This document shows, piece after piece, positions 11,907 to 23,516 of a DNA stretch of 64,000 nt. The notes under the pieces are model-generated. The model did no database searches and had not been told where the DNA came from. It worked only from the letters and a program-made list of their open reading frames with translations. This stretch comes from Quillaja saponaria (lineage: Eukaryota > Streptophyta > Magnoliopsida > Fabales > Quillajaceae), in contig CM055613.1 of the NCBI GenBank assembly GCA_029379385.1, positions 15,890,001-15,954,000 on the forward strand, written 5' to 3'. How positions within the stretch are numbered: position 1 is the first letter of the stretch; every line of letters starts with the position of its first letter. A program made the position numbers and the translations under genes.

Positions 11907-11916
11907 TTTTTATAGG
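11907..11916 (-). promoter_or_regulatory. TATA box of the upstream oxidase gene
   Basis: On the - strand the sequence reads CCTATAAAAACCCTACATT, placing a TATA box about 51-60 bp before the ATG. The same motif at the same distance precedes the duplicate gene (35210-35219). Similarity between the two upstream regions continues for about 100 bp (a shared GTTTTGCATTTTTCT tract), which supports a duplicated promoter. Confidence 0.7.
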
Positions 11917-12016
11917 AAGAAGAGACAGAGACACAGGGTTTTGCATTTTTCTGGATTTTTGATTGTCAGAGAAGGGCATGTTTGTTTCCTTTGACTAACC
12001 TCCTAAATTTTAGAGG

Positions 12017-12467
12017 CCGGAAAGGGAAAAATATCGATTCAAATAACAAAGAATCTGGTATAATTTCCTATGTTTCTGTGGGTGGTTTTGCTTTTGTCTA
12101 TTTTTAGGAAAATCTGGTATCTTTGTGTTATATTGGAAGAAAATCAATAAGGTTTTCTATGATTCAGTTTTTAGTGTGATTTATTTGATTGGAATGAATT
12201 TGATTTGGTTTTCTTTTTTTTGTCAAATGGCCATGAAGAGAGATGTATCCTTGTCAATGTCATTATTATTATTATTATATACATATATAAAAATATATAT
12301 ATTTATATTTATGAATTTGATTTAGTTTCTTAGATTTTCACACAGGCTTTACTGTGAAACTAATCTCTCAGATTCTATCTTGACTGGGGGGTTCTCCCAA
12401 CAATTGTTTACTTCAAGGTTTGATTTGTGTTCTCACCCTAAGAATGTCATTATTGAAAGGATACCTG
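12017..12467. other. AT-rich intergenic DNA
   Basis: Upstream flank of the first oxidase beyond its conserved proximal promoter. It contains an ATT repeat and alternating TA stretch (about 12262-12310). No gene seen. Confidence 0.5.
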
Positions 12468-12962
12468 AGAAATGGACATGTCCAATTCATAAGATTAACG
12501 ATGAAGAATAAATTAATATTAAAATTATTGGAATACTAGCTAAGGAAATGTTAAAGTTCAGGAAAATAAGGAATATAATTAGGAAATGGAATGTGAAGAA
12601 AAGAAAAAACAATAATCAGTAGTTTGAGTTCTTATTCTTACTGCAGACCATTGAAAACAAATCTTATTCTTAACAGTATTTTATCTTCTTGATATGCTTC
12701 TACCTTCCTTTATTAGATCGATTTAGATTTTTATAGTATGTTGCTTATTGCAATGGAAGCTATGTTGTTTTAGGATTTTTTTCATACTAGATTCCATGAT
12801 TTTTTTGATTATGATTATGGTTGAACTTTTCCTAATTCTTTTAATTTTTAATTTATTTTCCATTTCCTATTTATTTCCTTATTTTATTCAGTTTTGACAT
12901 TTTATTAGTATTATGTTAGTCTAATGTTCATCGTTAAGCTTATTAATTAGACATATTCAATT
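12468..12962. mobile_element. Fold-back (long terminal inverted repeat) element, about 0.5 kb
   Basis: The left arm, from about 12468, reads GACATGTCCAATTCATAAG, then ATTAACGATGAA. The right arm, ending about 12962, is its approximate reverse complement: TTCATCGTTAAGCTTATTAATTAGACAT. Pairing can be followed inward for about 130-140 bp, including AAATAAGGAA and TAGGAAATGG on both sides. There is no coding capacity. A sequence like the right end (AATTAGACATGCATGCCCAATTAGTGG) recurs at about 20418-20446, so the family has other remnants here. I could not define a target duplication. Confidence 0.6.
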
Positions 12963-13559
12963 AGTGGCTGAACCCAAGCCGCTATCAATATCAAGATTTT
13001 TATTGATTCAGATTCAGATTTTAAAATTGTACCACACAAGACTAGATACAAAGGTAGATGTATCAATTAGGATACTTAATTTGTTATAATCGCAAGTGTC
13101 TGCATGTGAATATTTTATCAGTATTGAGTTCTACACTACTTCTAAATTTGTATGGCAAATGATCTACATGTGAACAACTTCTTACTCTCATATCTCTACA
13201 AGGAAAATACAGTGTAATATTGACGGAATGAATTCTTGCAAAACAATTTTACGATGTCTTAATGAGAGGTTCACTCTGTGGTTAAATTTTGGTCGTTAAG
13301 TTATGATAGCATCATGATTTGTCACAATTCCATCGAAATGAAATCTTTCGATGAACATATTGTGTCCCAAAACGTCATGATCACGAGTAAACAAATTTGT
13401 CGCTAATTGCTAATAATGATCGATATTCTATTGCTAAAGCATTGCTATTTTTTGCCATATATGTTGCTTATGTGCAAATACAAATGGATCATCTGAATTA
13501 AGTGTAGACTTATGATTAATCTCGACCAAATTGTGTTGAGAGTCAACTTTAAGTCATTT
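12963..13559. other. Probable left part of a decayed CACTA element
   Basis: No open frame. The sequence contains TTGTCGCTAATTGC and TTGCTAAAGCATTGC stretches similar to the subterminal motifs of the neighbouring CACTA-type element. CACTACTTCTAAA at about 13134 is a possible degenerate terminus. The boundary is uncertain. Confidence 0.35.
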
Positions 13560-15017
13560 CTCAGAAAATCATATCAATGACACTTGATTAAAATATATCG
13601 CATGTTGGGACCACCATATTCCAACTCAACAATGTTAGTCAATATGGCATAAAAGTCACGTTCACATGTATCATTAGTACTCAAATCTTTCACAACCTAT
13701 ATTTTCAAAATTATAAAAAGCCTAAAAGTCAATATTGTTGAAAGAATATATTGTATTTTACATATAATGAAGAGTTTGCGTACTAGCTCACACGAAAAAT
13801 GTTGCTCACAAAGTGTCTTAAGTTGTTGATCAAGTCTCACTATAGCATAGTATTGACTACAAAAATATTGAGACAAGATAAGTAACATATAGGCGAAATT
13901 GAAAATTTGTATTATTGTGAACCACAAATATTTTGTGAAATTTACTCCACATATAATCCAATCTCTTCACAGTTTAGAAGAACATATATCACCGCTTCAA
14001 TGTAGTTGTTGTCTTCTAGCATCTTTGTATGAACTTTGCTAGCAAAGTAAATTCTGAATAAGTTTAAGTTTTCTTTAAGAATATAATCCTCAACAATAGA
14101 ACCCTAACACGTGATTTACTATAGACGTTTTTCTTCAAGTTATGCGTACACCTATTGAAAAATGGTTGAAGTTATTAAATATTTACAAATGCTAAAAATT
14201 GATTCTTAATAGTTTTCATAAAATGTCACCTTTCAAAAGGATCATCCCCGATATTGCACAAGGTCGCCGACTTTTGCTTCATAAGCCAAGTGAATCGGTG
14301 AATGCTCTATTAGATCCCAAAGTCCCGGTACTAATTTTGTTTACAACTTATAGATAGTCACGAGAATTGACGATTCAAGTATCTCCATATGATGAACATT
14401 CAACTTAGTTGCACAAAGATCCCTGAAGAAACTGCTAAGTTCAGTAATAGAATCCCAAATAGATTTACGAATGAAGTCTTGAAACACAATCGGTAATAAT
14501 CTCTTAATAAACACGTGGTAATCATGGCTCTTCATAACATATATCTTGCATTCTTTTAGGTTCACACAATGAGACAAATTTAACACATAATGATTAAGGA
14601 ACTTTAAATCATTCTTAACATATTCGCAAATAGATTTCTTATCATCCTTGTTCAAAACATAGGTTGCTTTAGGTTTATAAATTTTCTCATTTGGCTCATG
14701 CAATTCCAATTCAGGACGATTGCACAACTCTTTCAAATCTTGACGCACTCGAGGGTTGTCCTTGGTTTTACTCTTGAAGTCCAAACTAAGATTGAATACA
14801 TTGTCAAAATACAGCAACTCCCAGAATATACTCATTTTCACCCATTTATGATCATTTTCTTTCTTAGCAACCTTAAATTTCTAACTCTGACAAATATTTC
14901 TTCACTCGACAATCTTGGAGCAGTGGATCTTTCTCGATAGTATTTTTTCTAAATGTGTTTCTTTGTTTTCAATCAAGATGATTTTCGAGAAAGAATTGGC
15001 AATGCTAGTCAAGCTAA
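13560..15017 (-). pseudogene. CACTA transposase (TNP2 type) remnant, C-terminal part
   Basis: The longest open piece (14341-14841) contains KSKTKDNPRVRQDLKELC, MKSHDYHVFIKRLLP and LSSFFRDLCATKLN. These are signatures of the plant En/Spm TNP2 transposase and its DUF4218 region. Further pieces downstream on the - strand match the same family in other frames: an IEHSPIHLAYEAKVG-like segment near 14220-14330, DNNYIEAVIYVLLNCEEI near 13960-14020, and a DUF4216-like patch near 13600-13690. Several frame breaks and stops make it non-functional. The reading is cut at 15017 by another transposon, and the upstream portion resumes at 18941. Confidence 0.75.
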
Positions 15018-18000
15018 CATTACTAGAAAACAGCAATTTAGCGACATATCTTAACCGTCCCTATTTCATCGCTATATTTGTGACAGATATAATATGTCGC
15101 TATATAACGACATAATTATGACAGAAGTTTAGTCCATTGCTAAACTAGTAGAAATGGTTGGAAATTTTTTGGCGCCCACATATTGTGACATATTTACGAT
15201 AGAATTTTCATCTGTAGTCCATCACTATATTTAGCTATGGAATAGCGATGGAAACTTCTCTCGCAAACAATTATTTTTTATTTTTTTACTTTGTATTTCA
15301 TTTTGAGACGGATATATTTTGTCGCTACTTTCAACTTTGATTTTGTGATAGAATCTTCCATCGCTAAAATGAATTTTATTTGCGATAGAATGTGTGCTAA
15401 TTTATTTTTATTTGCATTTCATTTTGCGACTGATATATTCTGTTGCTAATTTAAAACTTTAAAATTTGCTATGAAATATTCTGACCCAAATACTTTTCTT
15501 TATTATTATTTTTTTTTGTGACGAAGGAGTACATCAGATCTTTGGTATTACTAGCTATTAGACAAAGATTTGTAAGAGCGATAATGAAAATATTAAAAAA
15601 GTATTATTTTTTTTCAGTTCATTAGTTGCTATTTTTATTGAATTGAGAAAAAATATATTGTCCTAGATCTTTCACCAAAAAAAGAAAAATATTATATAGC
15701 CTAAACTACTCATACATACTTAGTTTTTATAGTCTGTAAAAAAATACCATTTTGGTTAGGGTAAGAGGAAAAAATTATAATAGGGACGCAAAAATTATGC
15801 TTTCTTCTGAATTTGTTCTCTTATCTCTGTTTTTCTTTTCTTCACTCAAAATTATACAAAATTTTTGTTTATTGAGTAGGCAAATCTAAATCTAACATAT
15901 GACAAATTTCTTCTTATTTTTTTAAATTATGATTACAAATAAATTCTTGAATTCAATTTCAATTTCGTTTATAAGAAGCAACATTCAAAGTTTATTTACA
16001 ACCTACATTTTGAATATCACACCACAAAAAAAAATAAAAATTGCACCATTAGTAGATAATTTTTTTTTTCATGTTTTCTTTAAAATAAATTTTTTTAACT
16101 AAACAAGCGATTCTTATATGTATTTGCTTTTTTTTTTTTTTTTAATTCTCTAAATATATTTTTATTGACATGTGTATTTATATAAAAAGTAAGTTTAATT
16201 CAGTAACATTCAATTATTTGTTAAATTTCAACCAAAAAATCAAATTACTAATTGAAATCCATAATGATCCATTTATAGATCAATTATATGTTATCCTCAT
16301 AAATTATTACACATTTTGTAATAATTTTCATAAACTATAAAATTAGTAGCAAAATCTCTTTATTTGAATAATAATTAAAAAGAAAAAAAAAAAACCTTCT
16401 ATCATTCAAATTAACTTTAAAAAAACTAACCAACCCTTATGATAATTTTTTTTATTTCTTTTCCTTCCTACATTTTATTATTTTCTAAATCCCTATATTT
16501 CTTTTCTCCCGCTATCTTCTTTTTTGCAATACCCATTCTTCCCCATCACTCTCAGCGTTATGTCCTCTTCAATCCATCATATAAATACCCACCCATCACC
16601 TACCCACCGAATTAACTCTTCTACTTCAGTTCTCTGGGTTGTGGCCTTTCTCCCCATTCTTTGAAGAAAAGCGAAGTCGTAGCTATTAGAACTTCTTCCC
16701 CTGAATCAGAATGAAAAACTCAGATTTCGCTTCATTTTTTATTTGCGTCTTTCCGCACTAGCATTTTCTGCTCTTCTTTCTTTCCTCACGGGCAGGAAGC
16801 ACACCAGCAACTTGCTTTGTGTGATTCTACTGTGTTTTATTTTTTCACACTTGACTGGGTGGACAGTTGACAGGAAGAAGGGCATAATCTGGTGTGTTGT
16901 TTGTCAAGCCGTAGCCTCCAAAGGTACTGTTCATTCCTATACTTCCTGTGTTGTTCGACAAGCTTATGAGATTTCTTTATGGTTTTGAATTATTGGATTG
17001 TCTTTTAGAACTTATGGGTTTTAGGTGGAATTGAATTATTTTAAGCTGTGCTATGAAAAGCGAAAGAATTAAAGGGGTTTAGTTTGATTTGAATAAAGAC
17101 AAAATAGGGTTAGTCAATTTGGTTGAAGTCTGATGTTATCCGTTCAGCAATCTAAAAGCATCTATTCCAATAGCTTCATAAATGTCCCCCACCTGAGCTT
17201 GAATGAACAACAAAAATGTAAAAATCAAATGCAAGAAACAAGATTTAGGTGTACTTCACTTCAAATAATAAGAGATGTAACATAACATACTCTGCAGAGC
17301 AAAACTTCACATGGAATTAGCTAATAGTTATGAGTGACTAACTCACATGAAGCTTAAAAATTGGTGTGGATTCTTTGTATGCTATATTGAGCGGTTTGAA
17401 GAGAGAAATGGAGAGGAGGGAAGTTCCTCCTCTACTGAATCAGTTATAAATACTGGTTGTGTTATACTAATCAGTCAAAGAAGGGTAGAGTTTATGGCTT
17501 TAGTCGTACTCTTGACCATTGTTATTCACGTTCTTTGTCTTTGGCTAGCGTTAGCTCACACCCAATTAGTTCATCATCTAGTGCGCCTCTCTCATAATAA
17601 CATTTCTTAAATATCATGCATTTTGAGATGCATATTGAGATGTGCACTGAGCTGTGCACCGAGATTCAGCCACAAAATCAATAGATACATAGTTATGTTG
17701 ATAATGCACTAAAAGGTGTTGTGGATGTGATTAAATAGATGACAACTTCTTTCTCTTGGTTGTCTCAGGCACGTGCACATCAAAAAGGAAAATGTGGACA
17801 ACAAGTTATAAGTTTTGTTTCAATTATGAAAAATAGAAACTAATTAAATTATACAAATTTACTTATATAAATTTACTATGATTTACTTATTAGGATGATA
17901 ATGTTGAAGATGGAAATGATGATGATGAATCAGATGAGGATCTTGGTGATGATGATTAAGATGTAGTTTTTTGCTTAGTTTTTGGACAATGTTTTATTAT

Positions 18001-18940
18001 CTCTTAAGTTTACTTTTATTACATATTTGGATATGTTAAATGTGGAATGTGTTTAAAGTTAGTTGAATATGTGTTGAAAGATTGTTGAATATATGTTAAA
18101 AGTTTGTTGAATTGATGTATTTTTCTTTTGTTAATGGAACGTGTTAATTATATTTTAGTTTATAAATTTCTTAATCTTACATGGTCAGGTGTAAAAAATA
18201 TGAGAAAATAAATTAAAATGCATAAATATATTAAAAATTGTTACAATTAGTGACATATTAGCGATGACTTTGCAACAAAATATACATATTATCTTTCAAA
18301 ATAGTGACAGCTTTGTGATGGATTTAATTTTGCAACGACTTTGTGACGGAATCAAATTTTCTTACTTTTTAACTTTGCGATAGATTTACTATAGAATTGT
18401 GAAGAAATTAATTTTGCTATAGATTTGTGACGAATTTAAAAGATTTTAATTCTTAGATTTGTGACGGAAATAAAAGTTCTCAAACCTGAATTTTGCAACA
18501 GATTTGTGACAAATTTAATAATTCTTTATTCTTAGATTGCAACATATTTGAGACGGATTTATGATGGAATTGAAAGGTCTCAATCATGAATTTTGTGACG
18601 GATTTATGATATTAATTTGTGATGGATTTGCGATCGAATTAAAAGTTCTTAATTGTGAACTTTTCAAAGGATTTTGTGATAGAATTTTTTAACCCAATTT
18701 AACGACGATTTTGAGGAATTTTTTTGTGAACTATGTGCAATGAAATAGCTACCGAACATTCCCGTCGCTATACATTAGGTGATGGATTTACGACCGAATT
18801 ATTTTCATCACAAAATGGCGATGAGAAGTTTGCAACATACATAATATGTCCCAAATCCATAGCAAATTCAATTTACGATGGATTTATGATGAATTTGTGA
18901 TTGATTATGCCTTTTGCAAAAATGGTTTTTTCTAGTAGTG
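15018..18940 (+). mobile_element. Nested CACTA-type element, non-autonomous, about 3.9 kb
   Basis: The left end CATTACTAGAAAACAGC and right end TTTTTTCTAGTAGTG form imperfect inverted termini of the CACTA(C)TAGAAAA type. Next to both ends are many short subterminal motifs, such as GCGACATAT, TCGCTATA, TTTGTGACGGA and TTTGCGAT. The element interrupts a CACTA transposase whose two halves lie on either side. No transposase of its own is visible. Near the right side a short acidic frame (DNVEDGNDDDESDEDLGDDD, 17894-17959) looks like the C-terminal tail of a CACTA-encoded protein, suggesting + orientation. The flanking triplets (TAA, ATG) do not match, so no target duplication is claimed. Confidence 0.65.
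16560..17640 (+). other. Possible captured promoter and exon-like DNA inside the nested element
   Basis: In contrast to its AT-rich surroundings, this stretch has a TATA-like TATAAATA at 16580-16587, a CT-rich leader-like segment, and exon-like composition to about 16990 and again at 17350-17610. No protein family is recognisable. It could be the element's own promoter and first exon or a host gene fragment carried by the element. Confidence 0.3.
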
Positions 18941-19197
18941 ATGCAACATTGTTTTCAACCATGCTTGAGTGTGATTGATTTAGTACATTCTATACATATC
19001 ATACTCGCCAACCTACCATAAGCACTCCATCGAGAAGCGATACCATATGCGGGAAAATCAATAATCGTCCACATAAAAGCAACTCTCATAATTAAGTTTT
19101 GTTTCAAAAATTTATCAAAAGACAAGATACCTTCCATCCACAACTTTTTCAACTCGTCTATTAAACTAATTAAAAAAACTACCAAATAAAGATTTTG
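18941..19197 (-). pseudogene. CACTA transposase (TNP2 type) remnant, upstream part
   Basis: The translation contains LIDELKKLWMEGI and RVAFMWTIIDFPAYGIASRWS, then ECTKSITLKHG. This is the Transposase_21 segment seen intact in the larger CACTA copy (LIDNLKELWEKGV and LMWTISDFPTYGILSG at 28325-28897). It runs toward lower coordinates and is cut at 18941 by the nested element. The next residues resume, decayed, at 15017. No further upstream transposase is found beyond 19200. Confidence 0.72.
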
Positions 19198-21186
19198 TTC
19201 AAAATCCTAAGAATATTATTTTGCTCATGCTCAGCATATTAATTTTTAACACCATGGCCTTACCATTGGTCTATGTGGAATACATTATGCTATTTTTAGT
19301 TAGAAGTAATTGATTTTCTTATTAAAACTTCCATGTTGGCAAAAATGAAGAGTATAAGTTTGAAGAACACAATTGTAGTTTGGAAAAATAACAAATAGTT
19401 GTAGGCTTATGTTGTTTAATTTTTTTAATAGATGCATAGAGAAAAAAGTGTTGGAAATTTTCAAAAAATTAAGTGGAAACCTTAGAAAAAATGGTATTGA
19501 TATGTGTACTACTAAAAATGTTAGCTGAACTTAAAATACACTAAAAGACAAAAAATTTAGGGATCATCTTTCTTAATTTTTCGTCCACACATAAAAATGG
19601 GTAGTGCACATAGCACCACCCTAAAAAAATTAGTGGTAAAAGGAAAAAAAAAAAAATCAATGTGGGAAACTAACATTTGACAAATTGTAGTACACATTGA
19701 AAAAAAGAAAAAAAGAAAAAAGAAAAAAAGAAAAAAGAAAAAAGAAAAAAGAAAAAAGAAAAAAGAAAAAGAGTTTAGGTTATATTTGTTTGGTTTAAAA
19801 CAGAAAGTCGAGTCTTATAGTTTAACAAGAGATTATGACTTTTGGTTTAAAAACAAAAGATTATGTCTTTTGATTTTAAAATAGAAGATCCTGTCTTTTG
19901 ATTTATATTAAGATTTTTTTTTCTAAAAGTGTGATAGTTAGGATTGTATCCTTTATGAAAAAGTACAACCTTGCACGAGATACAGTTTAAGATATGTAAA
20001 TACTAAATAATTTTTTCATGTTTTGATATATGACTTTACAAGTTCTTATTCTATTCTTTCTCGCAGTTTCATATATTTTCTATCTATATTTTGTCTTGCA
20101 ACCAGAATATAGAAGGTGTTGTATAAACATGGGAGACAAATTTATTGTAACCCTGTTTGTAATATATGGGTTCAAATACTGTTTTAAAGATGTCTAACAT
20201 TCGACTTAGGCTTAAAAGTTTAATCCTCATTGATATTGTCTGTAATTATTTTCCAACACAGAGTGTTCAACGCCAAATCCAACTCCTAAATCTTCTTTCT
20301 CTCTTATTTTGTTTTTCGCTTCCAAATTATTTTTTCATCTTTAACCATTCTTTAATATAGTATTACAATTGTTTAATCATTAATTAATGTTACTTTAATC
20401 TCCACTATTAATTTTATTAATTAGACATGCATGCCCAATTAGTGGCCTAAATGGATCAATATATATATAATATGCTAGTTTAATCTTATCTTTTAACCAA
20501 ACAGCCTAAATCATCTCTTACCATATCATCCCACTAATATTTCTCTTCCAAAATAATAAATAATACCAAAAAAATAAAGAAAATTACTCTTTTTCTAAAT
20601 TACTTTTTATCTAGTCTTTATTTTTTATTTTAATCTTTTGTATGATTCCAGCCACTATGAATGTTTCTCATCATCTTCCTCTTGCTATATCATCCCTCTT
20701 ATGATTCTTTTGCAACTAAATTCATAAACAACACGATTAAACTAGAAATTTAGGCAAACAATAAAACAACTTTTTTAAAAAATAAAATAAAAATTGAGAA
20801 CAAAAAGAATCTATAAGATGAAACTAACGTAATCCCTTTCTCTCTCTCCTTTTTATTAATTGACTGCAAATCACAGATTGGTGTAAGTTACATTATGCTT
20901 TAAATACGATATATTACTAGCTTTTATCGTCGACCAAACTTCTTCTATATATATTTTTTATAATCCTAAATTAAATCTTTTTGAATTTTGAAATGGGTTA
21001 AAAAAAGATCCAAATGAGTTAGCTTGGTGGTTAAGAATATAAGCTCTCTTCACTGACTTCATGTGATTAGATATCCTTGAGAAAGGCCGTGGAGGCTAAA
21101 ATTTTCATAAATTCTCTAGTTCCAACATGAATAGCCTACCTTGGACCTAGCAAGAAAGATGATAATCGAGATGCTCACCTCAACGC
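19198..21186. other. AT-rich intergenic DNA with degraded repeats
   Basis: No gene on either strand. It contains the AAAAAAG microsatellite at 19700-19772 and a remnant resembling one end of the fold-back family at about 20418-20446. Poly-purine and poly-T stretches are frequent. Confidence 0.5.
19700..19772 (+). repeat. (A5-7 G) polypurine microsatellite
   Basis: Ten or more successive units of AAAAAAG with length variation from five to seven A. One strand is purely purine for about 75 bp. Confidence 0.9.
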
Positions 21187-21950
21187 TAGGGGCGGATACA
21201 GTAGGGGCTGAGTGGGGTCAGCTGACCCCTCTCATCTTTTAAAATTCTAAGCAGGAAATGGGAAAAAATAATTTGACCCTCTAGAGTTAATTGAAAATAT
21301 AATTATGCCTCCATAGATTTTCAATTTTTTCTCAATCCACCATCAAAATAAAGTACATGATGTCTTAGAATTTATTTATTGCAATTTAGCCACCAGTCCA
21401 CTAAAGTTTCAATGAGACTATTTGAATTTTCTTGCTTAATATTTTGTTCCATATAGATATTTTTTTATGATATATATATATATATATATGTGTGTGTGAA
21501 ATCCTCTATTCTTTCCAAAACCAATATGATTTTTTTTCTTATATTTATTCTAATCACAAAGCTTTTATTTAATATTTTTTATTTTAAAATAGTTTTTTTT
21601 GTTCATTATTCATTTTATTTGAAAATATATTATATCAAAAAAAAATCAATTCATATTATATACAAAGAAATTATTAAATTTGATTTATTTAGTAATTTAA
21701 AAAAAAAATACTTATTCCACAAAAAAAAAAAACTTATAGAAAAGGTTAATTAGAGAAAACAATAACAATTTTTTAATTATAAAATATTAAATTATTAATT
21801 GTAATTATATTTATTTAATTTATAATTTATAGAAGATATATAGATTTCTTAAAAATATTTTTACATATATAAAAAGAATTTTCAAATGTTTATGAAAAAA
21901 ATTTACATAATATTTTGCCCTATTGATTATTATTCATGGTTCCACCACTG
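21187..21950. mobile_element. hAT-like MITE, about 0.76 kb
   Basis: The ends are TAGGGGCGGATAC (left) and GGTTCCACCACTG (right), whose reverse complement, CAGTGGTGGAACC, fits plant hAT termini of the CAGTGGCGGAGCC kind. Eight flanking bases are CTCAACGC on the left and CTCATTGC on the right, six of eight matching, as expected for an old 8-bp target duplication. The interior is very AT-rich with no coding capacity. Confidence 0.65.
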
Positions 21951-21958
21951 CTCATTGC

Positions 21959-22765
21959 TAAATAAAAGAATAAAAATAAAAGAATAAATTGGCTTTCTCC
22001 ATATTGTTCTTTATTTGCCTTCAATGACACAATCAGTAAAAGTTGTCGATTATTGCTACTATTTTCAAACCTCAACCACCCATCCTATATATACATATAG
22101 GACCACAGATATGGTTAATCGAGATGCACACTTCACTCCTAAATGATAAAATAAAATAAAATGGCTATCATCGTAAATTGTTCTTTATTTGCGTTTAGGG
22201 GTGGTAATGAGTTGAACTAGCTCGTGAACAGCTCATGAGCTACTTGTTAAAGGCTCGGATCAAGCTCAGCTCATTTTTTAAACTAGTCGATCTTGAGCTT
22301 TATTTTGAGCTTGTTTAGTAAAACAAATCAAGCTCAATCTTACCAAAACTCGGCTCGTAAGCTCGTGAGCTATCTCGTTTAATATTATTTAATAAATTTT
22401 TATTATTTATATATAAATTTATAATAAATCTATTTCTATACAAAAAAAACTAACATAAATTAAAATTTGGTTTAGTGATAAGTTATACAAATACTTACTA
22501 AGTAGTCTTGGGTCCAATTCTTCTTGACTACAAAACTTTTTAAGAATTTTCAAAAATCTTCAAAAGCCTTTAACAAGCCGAGCTTGAGCTTCAGGTTAGG
22601 CTCGCTAATATTTAACGAGTTTAAGCTCACGAGCCTTTAACGAACAACTGAGCTGGACTTTATCCACCCCTATTTGCCTTCAATGGCACAATTAGTAAAA
22701 AATGTGAATTATTGTTACCATTTTCAAACCACAAGCATCTATCATATATATATATATATATATTA
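21959..22765. repeat. Tandem duplication of about 150 bp, second copy split by a MITE
   Basis: The first copy (about 21959-22110) reads through TTGTTCTTTATTTGCCTTCA, then an ATGACACAATCAGTAAAA stretch. The second begins at about 22148, reaches TTCTTTATTTGCGTT at 22195, and resumes after the inserted MITE at 22673 with TTTGCCTTCAATGGCACAAT. Both copies end in CATATATA stretches. The duplication therefore predates the insertion. Confidence 0.65.
22196..22672. mobile_element. hAT-like MITE, 477 bp
   Basis: The terminal inverted repeats are TAGGGGTGG and CCACCCCTA. The 8-bp flanks are TTTGCGTT and TTTGCCTT (seven of eight), a convincing target duplication. Internally, stretches such as GCTCGTGAGC and GCTCATGAGC form inverted repeats. 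No coding capacity. It sits inside the second copy of a local duplication, whose intact first copy shows the pre-insertion sequence. Confidence 0.75.
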
Positions 22766-23032
22766 AAGCTTAATTTGGTAATACTGTAAAAGAGAGATAA
22801 TTAACCTACTACATTAATTAATGAAAGGATAAATACAAGTTTTTATTTAAAGTTGAGGTTATATATAGTTTTTTAAATTTTTTGAGAGTATAAGCCAGCT
22901 TTTAAAACACCATTGAGGTACTTTTAAAAGCATCACTATCTTTTAAAAGCCTAGAGCAGAAGCACCACACAAATTTTTTTTATCAAACATAAAAAAAAAT
23001 TGTCTTATGCTTTTTATAAGCATAAGCACCCT
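22766..23032. other. Left flank of the large CACTA element
   Basis: AT-rich DNA with a short palindrome (TGCTTTTTATAAGCA, about 23009-23023) just before the CACTA insertion. No gene seen. Confidence 0.4.
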
Positions 23033-23054
23033 CACTACAAGAAAACTGCTCATT

Positions 23055-23330
23055 ACCAACTAACCAAGTTGGTCGGTAAAGATCCCAAAGTTGGTCGACA
23101 ACCTCTTACCGACCAACTGTTGGTCAGGTAACGGGTGGTAGGCAAATTCAAGGTTGTTATTACCGATCGTAGTTGGTCGGTATTGTTTGTCGATGAAGAT
23201 TTTTGGAAAATTAAAAAAAGTTGGTCGGTAATCTAGGTGATTACCGACCAACTATGGTTGGTCGATATTATGTTTTTATGAAACATTATTTGTCTTTACC
23301 GACCGACCAAGGGTTGGTCAGTTCCATTAT
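23055..23330. repeat. Subterminal TTGGTCGGTAA array, left end of CACTA element
   Basis: At least eight copies in both orientations of TTGGTCGGTAA or its close variants occur in under 280 bp. By analogy with En/Spm these are probable binding sites for the element's TNPA-like protein. That role is inference. Confidence 0.8.
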
Positions 23331-23516
23331 AATTTTCCTAAAAACCTGCTTTACATTAAACAGTTTCTAAATGAATACTAAAAAATAAATATACCGATGT
23401 ATCAAAATAAAATTATCATATAATTATAAATAGGATAATTCATGAACACAATGTAACATGATTAAACAAAATATCATATAATATATCAAAAAATATAAAC
23501 TGCTAGCTAAACATCT

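Noticed and set aside
16743..16988. An 81-codon + strand frame inside the nested CACTA-type element as a possible gene
   Set aside because: It has a hydrophobic Cys/Ser composition without any recognisable domain, so it is only noted as part of an exon-like region.
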